64,000 bases of DNA from Cyanidium caldarium (GCA_026184775.1 JANCYW010000004.1:124001-188000); one strand, 5' to 3'. Numbered from the stretch's first letter, positions 1 to 11,667 are shown. The notes: generated by a model from the letters alone, not told the origin. Numbers and translations are program-made.

Positions 1-1
1 G

Positions 2-1030
2 CCCGTACCGCGGCAACTGCACGGCATGGCGGTGACCGGCGAGGATAATCCGCGTGCCTGCACGATTTATCTGTTCGGCGGGATGGATCGCGAAAAGGAG
101 CGTTTCTTCGGGGATATGCACGAGCTGCGCGGACTGCTCGCCTTTGGCCACCAGCTGCAGCCGCGGTGCGCATTGTGTACGGATTTGGAACGCGCCCTGA
201 ATCAGCCGGAATGGGCCGACGTGGAGTTTGCTCTCACCGCCGAGTCGACAGAGGAAGACTGGGTAGGGCATACGGATACGACCATTGCTGGGGTGCTGGT
301 GAACGCGTCCGCTACCGCCACCACCACCCTCTCCTCCGCTGACACCGCCAGCAGCACGCACGTGGCGGCGGCACCCGACGTGAGGAGCGAGACCGGCGAT
401 ACAGCGTCGGCGGAAGAGTCGCCCGAGGCCCACCGAGCGCCACCGCCCAGCACCGCGGCCACCGTGCGCTTCTTCGCGCATCGCGTCATCTTGGCGGCGC
501 GCTCGGAATACTTTGCCAACATGTTCCGCAGCGGCCTGCTAGAGTCGTGCTCGTCCACCGCCCACGCACGCCTGACCATACCGATCGCTGACGTATCCCC
601 GTCGGTGTTCTGGGCGATGTTGCGATACCTGTACACCGGTCAGGTGGTGTTCCCGGACCGCTTGCAGGCGGACGCCTCCGACGCTGCTGCCTCGGCCGAA
701 CAGCGCGGCCGCTTCGCCCTGCGCCTACTGCAGGCCGCCGATCGTTTCGGCCTGGAGACGCTGTGCAGCACGTGCGTGAGCCTTGTCGAGCGCGCCATTA
801 CCATCCACAACGTGGCATTCGTCCTGGAGGTGAGCGCCTCCGGCCTCCAAGGCACGAGCGGACTCAAGTCGTACTGCCTGTCGTTTATCGTGCACAACTT
901 TCGTCGCGTCATCGAGACCGACAGCTGGCACCAGCTGCTGCGCCGCGACCCCGGCGGGCTCGGCCAAGAAGTACTACGCGCCTACTACGAATCCACCCAC
1001 ACCGAGTCCACCAATTCCAGGACGCTATGA
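2..1030 (+). CDS. Kelch-repeat/BTB domain protein, 5' end outside window
   Basis: The reading frame is open to the window edge, so the true start lies upstream; the first ATG inside is at 26. The first residues include YLFGG followed by GDMHEL, the typical end of a Kelch blade. A BTB/POZ region follows, with WADVEF, then FFAHRVILAARSEYF and MLRYLYTGQV, interrupted by a roughly 60-residue Ala/Thr/Glu-rich insertion between its first strand and the HRVILAARS helix. A BACK-like helical tail ends at the TGA. Such Kelch-BTB proteins usually act as substrate adaptors for cullin-3 ubiquitin ligases or as scaffolds (family knowledge). The specific partner cannot be told. It lies upstream of the uS5m gene on the same strand, 242 bp away. 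Confidence 0.8.
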   Translation, partial: PVPRQLHGMAVTGEDNPRACTIYLFGGMDREKERFFGDMHELRGLLAFGHQLQPRCALCTDLERALNQPEWADVEFALTAESTEEDWVGHTDTTIAGVLVNASATATTTLSSADTASSTHVAAAPDVRSETGDTASAEESPEAHRAPPPSTAATVRFFAHRVILAARSEYFANMFRSGLLESCSSTAHARLTIPIADVSPSVFWAMLRYLYTGQVVFPDRLQADASDAAASAEQRGRFALRLLQAADRFGLETLCSTCVSLVERAITIHNVAFVLEVSASGLQGTSGLKSYCLSFIVHNFRRVIETDSWHQLLRRDPGGLGQEVLRAYYESTHTESTNSRTL

Positions 1031-1272
1031 ATAGCGTGTCGAGTAAACGAGCATGAGAGCGAAAGAGCCGGTGAGGAGGCATCGGGTGTGCGGCAGCGGA
1101 TGGGAGGCTCCACGCGGTGCTGCGCACGGCGTGACGAAAGCGGTTGCAGGCAGCACGCGTCGGGTGCTGTCGGCAGCGCGGTGCGATGCGACTGAAAGGG
1201 GCGGAAGACGATACCGAGGAGTGCAGGAGGGCATGAATTAGATTCTCGGGGACGTTGACACTTTCTCGAAGC

Positions 1273-2592
1273 ATGTCGCACGGCTGGAGCACGCTGGCGG
1301 GCAGGTGGGCGACGACGCTGTTCGCTCGAAGATGGTCCGGGCGCCTCGCTGCAGAAACCATGCAGCGACAAGCCGCCAGCGTCAGCACGCTCATCGAGGC
1401 GTATACCTCTCGATTACGAAGAACACCGGCACTGGGATCGGAGCTTTACCGACCAACCTCAGAACGTCGTCTACCGTCTCATCCTCTTCCCGTTCCCCGC
1501 ATCCCGCGACGGCGACTCACCGACGGGACGCGGTCGGCCGAGACCGTGGCCGCATTGCGCGAGGAGCATCTCTCCGACGTGCACAAACTGGAAGGTGTGG
1601 TGCAAACCGCCAAGATTGGTCTGCCGAGCATCCTCCGCACGCAAGACTCGATGATGGCGCAGCAGCTGACCGCGGAGCTGTACGAGGCCGATCGGCTGGC
1701 CAGGGAGGCGCGCGCCGAACTGGATCAGGCGTTGGACGCGACACTCTCTTTAGAACGTTTGGCCGCAGTATACGAGACCACCGATACGCTGCGACGCACC
1801 TGCAATTTCTTGTCGGTGGTGCCGCCGGCGGACACCCTGCCGGCCGGCACCGACCGCATGCCTGGCAAACCGTCGCGCACCGCGCGCGGCAAGCGCCAGC
1901 AGACGCTGGAGATGCAGGAGGCGGCGGCGCTGGAGCGCGAGCGACTGACGGTCACCCAAGTGGATGGCGGCGATGCGGTGCCGCTGTCACGCTCGCGCAC
2001 CGGCGGGTTCGCCGAACTGTACGAACTGGGCACCGATCACAAAACGCTGCTGCGTGGGTTTTACACCGCGCTGCTGGAGATGCGCCGCGTGGCCAAGGTG
2101 GTCAAGGGCGGGACCACGTTACATTATCGGGCGCTGGTGGTGGTCGGCAACCGCGCCGGCGTCGTAGGCTACGGAGTCGGCCGCGCCGAGAGCACCATCG
2201 GGGCCATCGAGCGCGCCACCCGTCGTGCCCGCCGCACCGTCATCCACGTGCCGCTGTTTCAGCAGCGCACCGTGCCGCATGAAGTGCGCGGCAAGTTCTG
2301 CAAGTGTCTGGTGTATTTGTGGCCCTTGAAAGCGGGCACCGGCCTGCGCATGAACCGCGTATACCATTGTGTGATGGAGGTGCTGGGAGTGCGCGACGCC
2401 GGCGCCAAGCAGCACGGTGCGCGCAACAAGCTGAATTACGTCAAGGCGCTGTTCGATGCGCTGACACAGTTGCGGGACATGCAGGACGAGGCGGTGCAGA
2501 AGGGCATGCGGGTGACCGATTTGGCCTCGTTTATCGAACGCAAGCTCAGCACCGAGATGCACGTGAAGACGCCGTCACGGTTGACGGCGTGA
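1273..2592 (+). CDS. Mitochondrial ribosomal protein uS5m
   Basis: Small-subunit ribosomal protein S5. The conserved core begins near residue 260 with a GGTTLHYRALVVVGN double-stranded RNA-binding segment and the glycine-rich NRAGVVGYGVGRA loop. It continues with IERATRRARR, the KAGTGLRMN stretch and the LGVRDAGAKQHGARN helix typical of the C-terminal half. Red algal plastid genomes normally encode their own rps5, so a nuclear copy points to the mitochondrial ribosome (inference). I start at the ATG at 1273, not at an upstream TTG, because it opens an Arg/Ser/Ala-rich presequence lacking acidic residues. The protein has 439 residues, much longer than bacterial S5, because of a roughly 250-residue N-terminal extension, as in other mitochondrial S5 proteins. 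Confidence 0.88.
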   Translation: MSHGWSTLAGRWATTLFARRWSGRLAAETMQRQAASVSTLIEAYTSRLRRTPALGSELYRPTSERRLPSHPLPVPRIPRRRLTDGTRSAETVAALREEHLSDVHKLEGVVQTAKIGLPSILRTQDSMMAQQLTAELYEADRLAREARAELDQALDATLSLERLAAVYETTDTLRRTCNFLSVVPPADTLPAGTDRMPGKPSRTARGKRQQTLEMQEAAALERERLTVTQVDGGDAVPLSRSRTGGFAELYELGTDHKTLLRGFYTALLEMRRVAKVVKGGTTLHYRALVVVGNRAGVVGYGVGRAESTIGAIERATRRARRTVIHVPLFQQRTVPHEVRGKFCKCLVYLWPLKAGTGLRMNRVYHCVMEVLGVRDAGAKQHGARNKLNYVKALFDALTQLRDMQDEAVQKGMRVTDLASFIERKLSTEMHVKTPSRLTA

Positions 2593-2660
2593 GAGCTCCA
2601 TATAAAGGGATGCGCAGCACCAAAAAGGGACGCGAGTCGCCCGGCGCTCCTCACGCCACC

Positions 2661-3125
2661 TCACAACATCCCGATGGAGTGCGCCACCTCCACCGCATCC
2701 ACATCGGGCGGGAAGCGCACGTACGCCTTTTTCTTCCCATCCGGCCGGATGAGCGTGTTCACTTTGAGCACCCGGGTCTTGTACATCTTGATGATGGCCT
2801 CGCGGATGCGCGGTTTGTTCGCTTGCAGGTCCACGATGAACACCAGCGTGTTCTCGTCCTCCATCTTCTTCATAGCGCTCTCGGTGGTCAGCGGGTGCTT
2901 GATGGTGGAGAAATCGTCCAACCGCGGCGCTCGCGGAGTGGATCGGCGGGCGTACTTGGGCGCACGGGGCAGTTTCTTGGTGGTCGGCCGCCGAAAGTGC
3001 ACCCGGTCGCCGATCTTTTTCGGCTCGGCGCCGCGGCGATACTTGCGCTTCGCGGGCTTTTTGCGCTGCCGCTTCATCGCCCGCTTCGATGGACGCTCGG
3101 ATGGATTGGCCTCTGTCGGGGCCAT
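2661..3125 (-). CDS. RPL23A: Cytosolic 60S ribosomal protein uL23 (L23A/L25)
   Basis: A 154-residue protein of the usual length for eukaryotic uL23. The N-terminal third is a Lys/Arg-rich extension used for nuclear import and rRNA contact. The C-terminal two thirds contain the diagnostic [39 protein letters not shown] and [12 protein letters not shown] motifs of the L23 fold near the polypeptide exit tunnel. The ATG at 3125 has a near-perfect ACCATGGC context. The gene is convergent with uS5m, only 68 bp from its stop codon. A twice-repeated 11-mer lies 115-175 bp upstream. Confidence 0.95.
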   Translation of the reverse strand: MAPTEANPSERPSKRAMKRQRKKPAKRKYRRGAEPKKIGDRVHFRRPTTKKLPRAPKYARRSTPRAPRLDDFSTIKHPLTTESAMKKMEDENTLVFIVDLQANKPRIREAIIKMYKTRVLKVNTLIRPDGKKKAYVRFPPDVDAVEVAHSIGML

Positions 3126-3239
3126 GGTGAGATGAGTGTGGCTGCGGGGAGGGAACGGGACGCACCCGGCTGAGAATGCGAGCGCGAGGGGTACGCTTGG
3201 GAGGCGTCGAACGCGGCGGTCTGCCGCGCCGAGTGGTCT

Positions 3240-3299
3240 CGAGAAAAATGAGACAAGTTGTGGCGGGCGCGCAAGGCCGATGCGACCCCGAGAAAAATG
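3240..3299 (-). promoter_or_regulatory. Duplicated CATTTTTCTCG element upstream of uL23
   Basis: The 11-mer CATTTTTCTCG, read on the minus strand, occurs twice exactly (3240-3250 and 3289-3299), 49 bp apart and 115-175 bp before the uL23 start codon. It stands out in GC-rich DNA. A ribosomal-protein-gene promoter element is an inference. The rest of the 3126-3460 gap shows no gene. Confidence 0.35.
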
Positions 3300-3460
3300 C
3301 GTCAATATGGGACGTTCCACCCCCGCACGAGAGTTCATCGCTGCATGCCCGCCGATCTCTTCGAGGCGCTCTGCAAATCACGCACCCCTCTCTCTCAGTA
3401 CGAAACCCCTTTACCGAGTACACGCTGTACAGTTCGCCCCCTCTTGTCCCCCATCCTTCC

Positions 3461-3777
3461 CTAAACGGGACGATGCCCGCCACTCGTGCGCATCGGTGCT
3501 CCCGATGGCTCTCCTCCGGCCCCGCGCCCACCAACCAAACGCACCGATCGACCGGGCGAGGGGGGCGGTGGGTGCTCCCAACGCGGCGGGCTCGGATGCA
3601 TCGGCGGCATCGGTGGCGGCGGCGGCGCCTCATAGTATGGTGGCTGGGGCGACGGTCGCATGCCCGAATACAGCGGCCGCATCGACCTCGTATCCGCATA
3701 AGGATACGAGCCCACATACGGCATCGGCGGCGCGTACGCTCCATATCCATTCGTGGGGCCGTAATACGCCGACTCCA

Positions 3778-3808
<31 letters not shown>

Positions 3809-6800
3809 ATACATCGGCGCCACGGTGCCGCTCTCATCGGCGGCATACCTACCCGCCGACGGCAACGTCTGCCAACTGCGTGCCCCGTGGCCATTGTGCG
3901 CCTTCTCGGCCATTGTGCCGCCCACATTCCGGTTGCTCTTGCGCTCCGTCACTTGGCGCTCGTTGGACACCTCCACCGCCGGCGCCCTCTCGCACGCTTT
4001 CAGCTCCTCCGCCGGCCGCCGCGGCCCCTCCCGTCCGTCCGGCAGGATGGGCGGTCCGTTCGGCCGCGACCGCAAGTAGATGTGCGGGTTCAGCGGGTGA
4101 TCGGTATCGATCCAGAAAAGCTCCGAATGACGCTCCAGAAAGCGCTTCAGACCACCGAATCGCTCCTTCAGAATGGCCGACCAATCCTGTCCGCCAAACG
4201 TGGTGCGCAGCGCCTGCCCGATCTCCCCGATGAGCAGCGTCTTGCGCGTCACCAGCGTCTGCGTCAGGAACACCAGCAGACCGATCTCCGACACATGGCT
4301 GTGCACCAGGAAGCGCACATACTCAAAGTTGTGCTTGAGCTGCACCGCATCCGGCACCATCAGCGGTGCGCTCTGTCCCGCAAAGCAACGGTTCGGGTCG
4401 GCATGCAACAGGCCGCTCTGCATCAAGTACTCCAGCGGCCGACTGCTGATGCGATGTGCGCCCAGTTCGGCAGCGCCGCCATCGACCTCCTCGTGCTCCT
4501 CGTACACCAGACTGCGACCTCCGTCGGTCGCCTTGCGACGCTCAATGCCGCCGCCGCCGCCGCCGCCAGCTTGCGATGACAGCATCGGAAACGCCGGTGC
4601 CGCGTATGCCCCGCGCAACGTGTCACTCAACACGTCGCCCAGGTGTTCGCGCACCGTCTCCAGCGCATCGTCCACCGCGCGCTCGGCGCCCAGCAACGCA
4701 TCCAGCTGCTCGGCAGTGGGCTGCTCGCGCAGCGCTACACAACGGGCGAACGCCGTGCGCAACGCCTCCTGCACCGCCGTGCACTCGTCCTCGTGGCGCA
4801 AATAGGACGCGCCCACATTCTGGCGCGCATCCAGCACATCGAACACGTTGAGCGCATGCCGACACGATGCCGCGTGTTGGCGCGCCCGCTGCACCGCAGC
4901 CGCATTGGGCGCACCCGCTGCGCCACCCGCCCCCGGCAATGGCGATGGCGACGACGGCGACGACGATGACGTTCCGTTGGCGGCACTTGCATCACGACTC
5001 GCTCCGTTGCGATCGGCGCGCGGTGCACCTCCCACACACGACGCATACTCGTCCACAAAGGTCCGCAAAAACGCCTCCGAGAAGAGGGGCTTGGCGTCGC
5101 CGGCCGCACCCGGCTCTAGCGCGCCCGTGGCCAACTCCACCGGTCCCCACACGCTGATGCCGTAGCGAGACCAATCCAGCTCGGTACCGTAAAAGGCGAA
5201 GAACCGCAACAGCACCTGGAACGGCGTCGGCAACGTCGCCTCGAACAGGTTGAACAGGCACAGCGCCATCATGTCCAACAGCGGCGGCGGCAGCAGCGGT
5301 GACAGAGGCGCACCGCCATTCACCGCAGCAGCAGTCACGCTCGCGGCTCCTCTGGGCGCGTACAGCGACCACGCCTTGAGCAGCTGCAAACTGCGCAAAA
5401 ACAAGTGCTCGCGCCCGATCAACGCGTCCACCTCGGCATACAGACGCGCCCGACACAACTCCTCCACCGGGTTCAGCGCCAGCCGCACGGTGTAGCCGTC
5501 GGCCACACAACTGACGAATGCCGTCGGTCGCCCGCCGTCGCGGCTCACGTAGCACGATAGGTTCGATATCGATTCCAACAGCGGCGCTCGCTGGTGAGAG
5601 TCAGCGCCCTCGGAGGGTGCCGCCGTCGTCGCAGCTGCCGACGGAGCCACCGTGACACTGCGCACCGTCATGCCCTCCGTCGCCCCTGCGCCGGGCAGCG
5701 CCGCGGCATCAGCCGCACCGCCACTGCCACTACTGCCTCCGTGTTTGCCGCGCCGTTTGCGCCGCCGCCTCAGCGCATCCCGCCGCGCCGCCAGCACCTG
5801 ATCTCCATGCAAACTCATGCCCGGCATCGCCATGCCGCCGTCGCCGATGCCCGCTTCGCCTACCCGGTCACCGCCACCACCGCCACCGCCTGCCGCACAT
5901 CGCACCGCCTCCAGACCGAGCGCGCCCATCAACGTCGCACACCACGCGGTGCTGCAGGGTGGTTCGCGAGACGCTTCTTCGGACGAAATCTGCTCGCTGC
6001 CGCTACCTCTCTCTCCAGCAGCTGTCGACGAGAGCGTCGGGGCGCCCTCTACCAGAAAGATACCAACGTTCAGGTCGCTCGGATGCAAGTACGTCTTGCC
6101 CACAAACGAGCCGTACACAAACGTCTGTGCCCCGAGCGTGCGTTTCACCATGGCGCTCATGGCCTGGAAGACGTGTTCGCGGCTCTCCTCGGTGAGCCGG
6201 TTCGGTGCGACAATGTCCAGAAAGCGGTTCAGGCGGTCGTCGATGGCACTGTCTCCAGACACGCGTTGGAGGCCAGCAGTGGCGCGCGGCCCAAACCCCA
6301 GCGGCATCGTGGCCGCTAACGGTCGTTCCTGCCGCGATCCGGCCTTGTCGTGCAGCGACCGCGGCGATGCCGCGCCCGGTGCCGTGGTCAGCCGCATCGC
6401 TGCCGCCTCTGGCGCTGGCGGCGAGGCCGACGATAACGACGACGACAGCTCCGATGAGTTGCGATGCGTTGGCGAAGTGCTCGGCGACAAGCCCGCCGAC
6501 GCCGAGTCGCTGGCGGTGCGCGGCGTCAGGATACCCGAGTCGGCGTTTGCGCCAGCACCGCGCACCGTGGGACGTTGCTCACTCGGCAGCAGCACCACGT
6601 GACCGCGCTCCCCGAACGGCAGGCGGCCTTGACAACGCGACACCGTCGCCGCCCAGCCGTGCTTTTCGAACAGGTGCGCAAACGCTGCGCCCACCTGGAA
6701 GGCCCGCAACGCCGCCCCAGCCATGTTCCAATGCGCATCGACCGCCGTATGGTCGGCCGGAGCCGTTTCAGCAAAGGCGGACACAGTCGCCTCGCCGTTC

Positions 6801-8428
6801 AACGCCGCTCCCAACGCGCCCACAGCGGCCTTGACGTCAGCCGCGCGGAGCGCACCCGCCCCCCGGCTGGCGCTGGGCATGAAGAGAAATCCGCCGTGTT
6901 GCGATGCCTCGCGCGATTCATTGGCGTCCGACAGCAAGTCGTTGATGCCGGCCTCCAGAATGCCCGCCACCGAGCCGGAGTCCGGATCCGTCTCGCCTGT
7001 CTCCAGCGTCGTGTTCCATCGGTCATGGACAGCCTGATGCGCTCGGCTGCTGCTGCTGCCGCCGCCGCCCCCACCACCACCACCACCACCACCGGCCTTT
7101 CGCTTCCCCTCTTCTCGTAACGCACACGCTGCCGGATGCTTCACAAACAGGCGGCCGCCCCGAATCGATTGCAACAGGTGGCGGCATTGAAACTCGGCCC
7201 CGGCCATGGCCAGGTGATACAGCCGTCGCAGCGGTATCGGTTGAGCATCACCCGATACGCCGCCGACGTCACTCATACCTGGCACCGTCGCCAGGTACCG
7301 CACATCCACCACGCGCGGCAGCACCCGATCCAGTTGGAACAGAAACGCACTCAGGGTGTTGGGCAGGGGCGCGTGAAAGGCGTCATACAGCGACAGGATA
7401 TCGTACATGCCATCGTACACGATCAGCGGCACGTGCGCCTCGGCCAGCATGCGAAACAGCATGGCGCCGTCGCCTTGCGCCAGCGACGGCGGCAGCGGAG
7501 CCCAGTCTCCCAGGCGCCCGTCGGCCGCCGTGGTGATGTTCCCGTCGCTGCCCACCGACCGCATCGCCATTCTGTCCGATGCCCGTTCGGCTTGGTCACT
7601 GACGCCCGCGTGACCGCGTGCGCGCCCCGAATGAAGGCTCAGGTGCGAATGCGGTCGCGGCGGTGCGTATCGAATACCGTGCCGCAGCGCGAAGCGTAAC
7701 ACGTCCCGTTCGGCCGCTCCCCACGGGACCGTCTCGCCCCGGACGCCGTCATGGTCGCCATGATCTGCATCGCTGATCGAAGCGCCCTCGTCGTCCTCCG
7801 CAGAGGTCAGCGAACTGGCGTCATCGGACGCACTGCTGGCGCCGTTGCTGCCCTCCTCACCCGTCGTTCCCTGGGCACCGCAATCGGGCCGTGAGAGGCG
7901 GCGCAAAGCGGGCGCGGTCACCACAAAGCCCTGCAAGGCGCCACTGCCCTCCGGCACATCGCGCACGAAAAGGTACCGAAACGTCTGCACATCAAACGCC
8001 GCCGGATCCTTCTCGAGCGGCGCGTTGCCGCCGCTGCGCTCTCGACGAACCGGTTTGCGGCGGAACGTGGCCAGCCCCACCTCCACGATGCCCTGCTCGG
8101 ACACCCATCCGCGATACGCCTGGTATCGCTGCTCGTCTCGCGCCCGGTGCGGCCCATGTCCATCTAGGTCGTGCGAACCGCTGCGGTCAAGTCGCGAACC
8201 GTGTTCTGCACTACGCAGTTCGGTTGCCGGCGCCACCGTCGTCCGCGGGTGCGTGGCCCACCCGCCTCGACTCTCTCGCTCCCGAAACGCGCGCTCGCAA
8301 TCCTCTTTCCGCACCGTCGTGCGCACCGACAGCGCTACAAACGTCGCCGAGCAGATAGCCGCCTCGGCCAGCGGTCGCGCCAACTCGGCCAACGCCTCGT
8401 CGCGTGTGACCAACACGTCGCCGCTCAT
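3461..8428 (-). CDS. PARN/CAF1-like domain fused to noncanonical nucleotidyltransferase, both apparently inactive
   Basis: A 1655-residue protein starting at the ATG at 8428; the frame extends upstream only through a GTG. Residues 8 to about 470 resemble the CAF1/PARN deadenylase fold (VTRDEALAEL, FVA at 30-32, RYQAYRGWV, DGMYDILSLYDAFHAPLP, FPRVVDVRYLA). The DxE pair expected after FVA is replaced by Ser34 and Arg36, and the HEAGYDA motif reads MAGAEFQ. Around residue 770 comes GSFVGKTYLHPSDLNVG, matching the GS...L..DxD signature of TRF4/plant PAP-OAS1-like nucleotidyltransferases, with the second Asp changed to Asn. The third catalytic Asp position (VRLALN, near 981) is Arg. A PAP-associated core follows (GREHLFLRSLQLLKAWSLY; FYGTELDWSRYGISV), then a small winged-helix-like segment near 1400-1450 and a poly-Pro tail. 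It probably binds RNA or scaffolds RNA-decay factors (inference). Confidence 0.75.
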
Positions 8429-8952
8429 GAGACGAGAGTGCAGTCGACGTCCGCTTGCAGAGAGAGCGGAGGCGCAGGCCCCCACCCGAGACGCCGCTCC
8501 CGTCCAGCCGCACTGCCCGATACAATGAGCGCCTGCAGCGCCCCTTCACCCACACCACTCGCCAGTTGCTCCTGGGCAGCGCTCGTCTCCCTCCAGTGCT
8601 CCACTCTTGTGCTGTTTGCAGCTTCAATCCCTCCCACGAACCCCTCTCAGCGACCACCCAGCTCCTGAGCGTGGGCGCAGCGTGATTTCGACCGGAGCGC
8701 CCATCCACGGGAGAATGGCGGGGTGGCGCGACGCGGAGATTCACCGCGGTAGGGCGCGCCGGCGTCGGCGGGGCACACGCGCGTGTCGCTGGCAGCGGTG
8801 CTGGATCGGTGACTATCGTTGTGCTGGGAGACTCTACTGCACAGTGCTTTGTTGGAGATGGTCTGGCTGGCAGTCGAGGGCTATTTGTTGGGCTAGTTGG
8901 CGGCTGAATAGGGAGTCTGGCGGGCGGCGGCCATCCGTCAGGTTTCTCTCGC
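8429..8952. promoter_or_regulatory. Divergent intergenic region
   Basis: The 524 bp between the start codons of the CAF1/nucleotidyltransferase-like gene (minus) and dymeclin (plus) must carry both promoters. I see no conserved ORF, no TATA box and no RNA gene. The several short open frames here are neither conserved nor ATG-led in any convincing way. Confidence 0.5.
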
Positions 8953-11614
8953 ATGGGAAACGTCGTGACAGACGATGCGATTGTGGTAGAGGAGGCGCAG
9001 ATAGTTCGTATGGCCGATATCGATGACGCGACTCCTGCGGTTCGCAAGACGGACCGCCTTTATCCGCCGCGAATCGATCCGCTGAGCGCGTTGACGGTGT
9101 CGGAGCGACTGCAGCGACTGGAGGAGCGTCTCGAGTGGGTGGTGGAAGTGGAACCGCCTGGCGCAGATGCCGCTATGGCCTTGGCGGACCTGCTTCCTTC
9201 GGCGGTGGAGGGCGATCGAGTGCTGGCGCTACGGCCGAGCGACCCCCGGTGGCTCGGTGTCTTCCGCGCGGTCTCCGCCCTCAAGACGTACGCGCGCGCT
9301 TTCCTAGAGCGACGGAGAATGCCGGGCGCTGACGATGATGCCCCTGCACAATTCCAGCTCCTGCGCGCGCTGTACCGCCTCGGGGTGAATAGCGCTACTG
9401 CTGTTGCTGCTGCTGCTGCCAACCCTCCCTGCGCGCTGGTGAGCGTTGCGGCGCTGCGATTGTTGCACGAGGCGCTCGTGTGCGTACCGTCTACGGACGA
9501 TGCCGCCGACGAAAAGACGCCTTGGTCGGCGCTGCGGCCAGCTATTGCCGGTGCGTTGATGCTGTTGCGGTGGGTGCTGTTGCGACCGGCGCTGCCGAAT
9601 GGAGCAGACCAAGAGTGGCAAGCGGAGGCGCAGGCACTGACAGTACGCCTGGCGTGCCAGTACTTGCAGCGACTGCGCGTCGCGCCGGATGCGGTGTCGG
9701 CCACGGTGATGGAGGAGCTGCTGCTCATCCTCCTGTTGACGCTGCATGCGTCGTATGCGCACCGAGCACCGATCCGATTGTGGGTGTTGACGGAACGCCC
9801 GGCAGCGCTGGTATCGGCGTTGCTGCATGCGCTGAGTCACACTACCCGACTGGCGGCGACGCCAGAGGTGCATTCGCCGGACTCCAGCGACGTCATCTCC
9901 CGTGCCGAAGTGTACATGTACACCGAACACAAAGCGCTGGATCTGCTCATTACGCGACGCCCGTTAGGCGCCCAAGCCGCCAACCGCCACGATGTTGCTT
10001 CGTCGTCGCATCGGTGGGCAGAGGCGATGAAGGGCGACGCGGCCGCGGCCGCCGCAGCGTCGCGACCCCGAAGTTGGTCGTCGCTGCTCATCTATCTGTT
10101 GCCATTCGGGAGATCCAGCGCGAGCCGCAGTACAGAGGAGGGCAGTGAGAAGGACGCATGGCAGCGTTGGACGCGAGAGTACACCCGTTTGAGCGACGCC
10201 GAGCGCGAGTTTCTGCGGCTGCTTGCCGAACCGTTGTCGGATGTGCCAGAATCACCGAGAGAGACCACCCTTGCAGACGCGGGAGCAACGGCAGCTGTCG
10301 ATGTGAAGGAGGCTGCGACCTCACGGACGCTGCCCTGCTTGACGATGATCGTGTTGCTGGCGCTGCTGGTGACGCCCGCGCCCGTCGCTGAGGTCGATGC
10401 GGCAACGGATGCGAGGAAGCATGCGCCTCGCGCGCATTACCCTTTTCTGGCAGCGCTGACAGCGCTCACCGACGCGAGTCGCACTCGGAGGGCGGCCCCA
10501 TCGGGCGACGCCTTGCGCTCCAATCCCCTGGCGGGCGGTTATGGCGAGCCGGCCGGAGCCCGCTGCGCGTTGAACGCGTTGTTCGAAGCGCTCGCCTGTT
10601 GGCTGCAAGAGCGCGAAGGCGCCCATCTACTGTATCATCTGCTACAGGAACGCGGCTGCTCGTGGCGGGTGTACGTGGCCGCACGTTCCGATCCCGAGAG
10701 CATCGTGCTGCCGCTGCTGCATCGCCTGTACGATACGGCGCGCGTCGGCGGGGCATACCTGCCCATCAGTTGTCTGGCGATGCTGGTGGAAGACGACGGC
10801 TGGTGCGATGCCGTGGCGCACAAACGCCTGGAGCGCAGCGTGGAGTGGTTCCGGGAGCGCCGCCTCGAGGCGGAGCGTACTACCCTCGCCGACCTGATGT
10901 TGTGCGTGTTGGTGCGGCTGGTGCGACGCTGTCGCGGCGATGCTTATTTGCGGACAATGGCGCTGGCGGTGCTGTCGGGTTTAGCACTGCCCATGGGGCG
11001 TGCCAGCCGGCCCATTCCGGTGGATCCGTATGTGCCCGGACGACTGGTGGCACTCTTCGATCTCCTCTGGCGGCGCCGAGCGCCCGCCGGCAATGTCGTC
11101 GACAGCACCGATGACGGAGCGCGGCGTCGCTATTTGGGCACGGTGCTGGAGGTGCTGTTTCACATGCTGGTGGCCGCCGAATTCGACGAGCACAAATGCG
11201 GCCCGCTGCTGTTCGAGCTGTTCAACCGGCGCGAGGCGCTGCAACGCGCCTTGCTGGAGACCGGCCGCGCCGACTCACCGCTAGACGCCGCGCTGCAACT
11301 GCTAATGCAACGGTACGCACGTCTACAAGGCGCGCGCCAGCGTTACAACACCCTGTCCGTGTTTCTGCCAGCGGACACCGCTCAGGAGAGCCTCGTCACC
11401 CAGGTGGCCGCCTCTGCCGACGCCGCCGAGCCGTCCGTCGACCAGGTCGAGCACATGATCCGCCAAACCGCCCGCCATATGCGCCGCGCCCTAGCGTGCC
11501 CTACCGGCGCGCCTCGTCTACCACTTTCATGCGGACGCAAGCGCCCTGCCCACTTGGCACGCGCCCACCGTGTGGACAATGGCCGAATCACACGCCGGAT
11601 TGCAGTGGTTGTAG
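8953..11614 (+). CDS. DYM: Dymeclin, with apparent +1 frameshift near the C-terminus
   Basis: A Golgi-associated dymeclin-family protein. The ATG at 8953 gives MGNVVT, an N-myristoylation signal (Gly2, Thr6), as in known dymeclins. The best-conserved core, around residues 530-690, includes ALNALFEALACWL, HLLYHLLQERGCSWRVYVA, ESIVLPLLHRLYD, CLAMLVEDDGW and SVEWFRERRLEAERTTLAD. The frame runs on to 11949, but its last 150 residues are His/Pro-rich nonsense that crosses a tandem repeat. Shifting by one base near 11485-11510 gives LVYHFHADAS...PTVWTMAESHAGLQWL and a stop at 11612-11614. This matches the family's C-terminal EEFF-PYVW region. I therefore read the gene as ending at 11614 with one extra base, either real or a sequencing error. 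Family knowledge: Golgi organisation and vesicle traffic. Confidence 0.82.
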
Positions 11615-11667
11615 AGGATATCCGGGCGTCTCCGTGTCGACCCATCACACATCGATGTCGACATGCC

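Noticed and set aside
3176-4579. 467-residue plus-strand ORF (and similar long antisense ORFs)
   Set aside because: It is the shadow of uL23 and the CAF1/nucleotidyltransferase-like gene in GC-rich DNA; its composition is Arg/His/Pro-rich with no recognisable domain.
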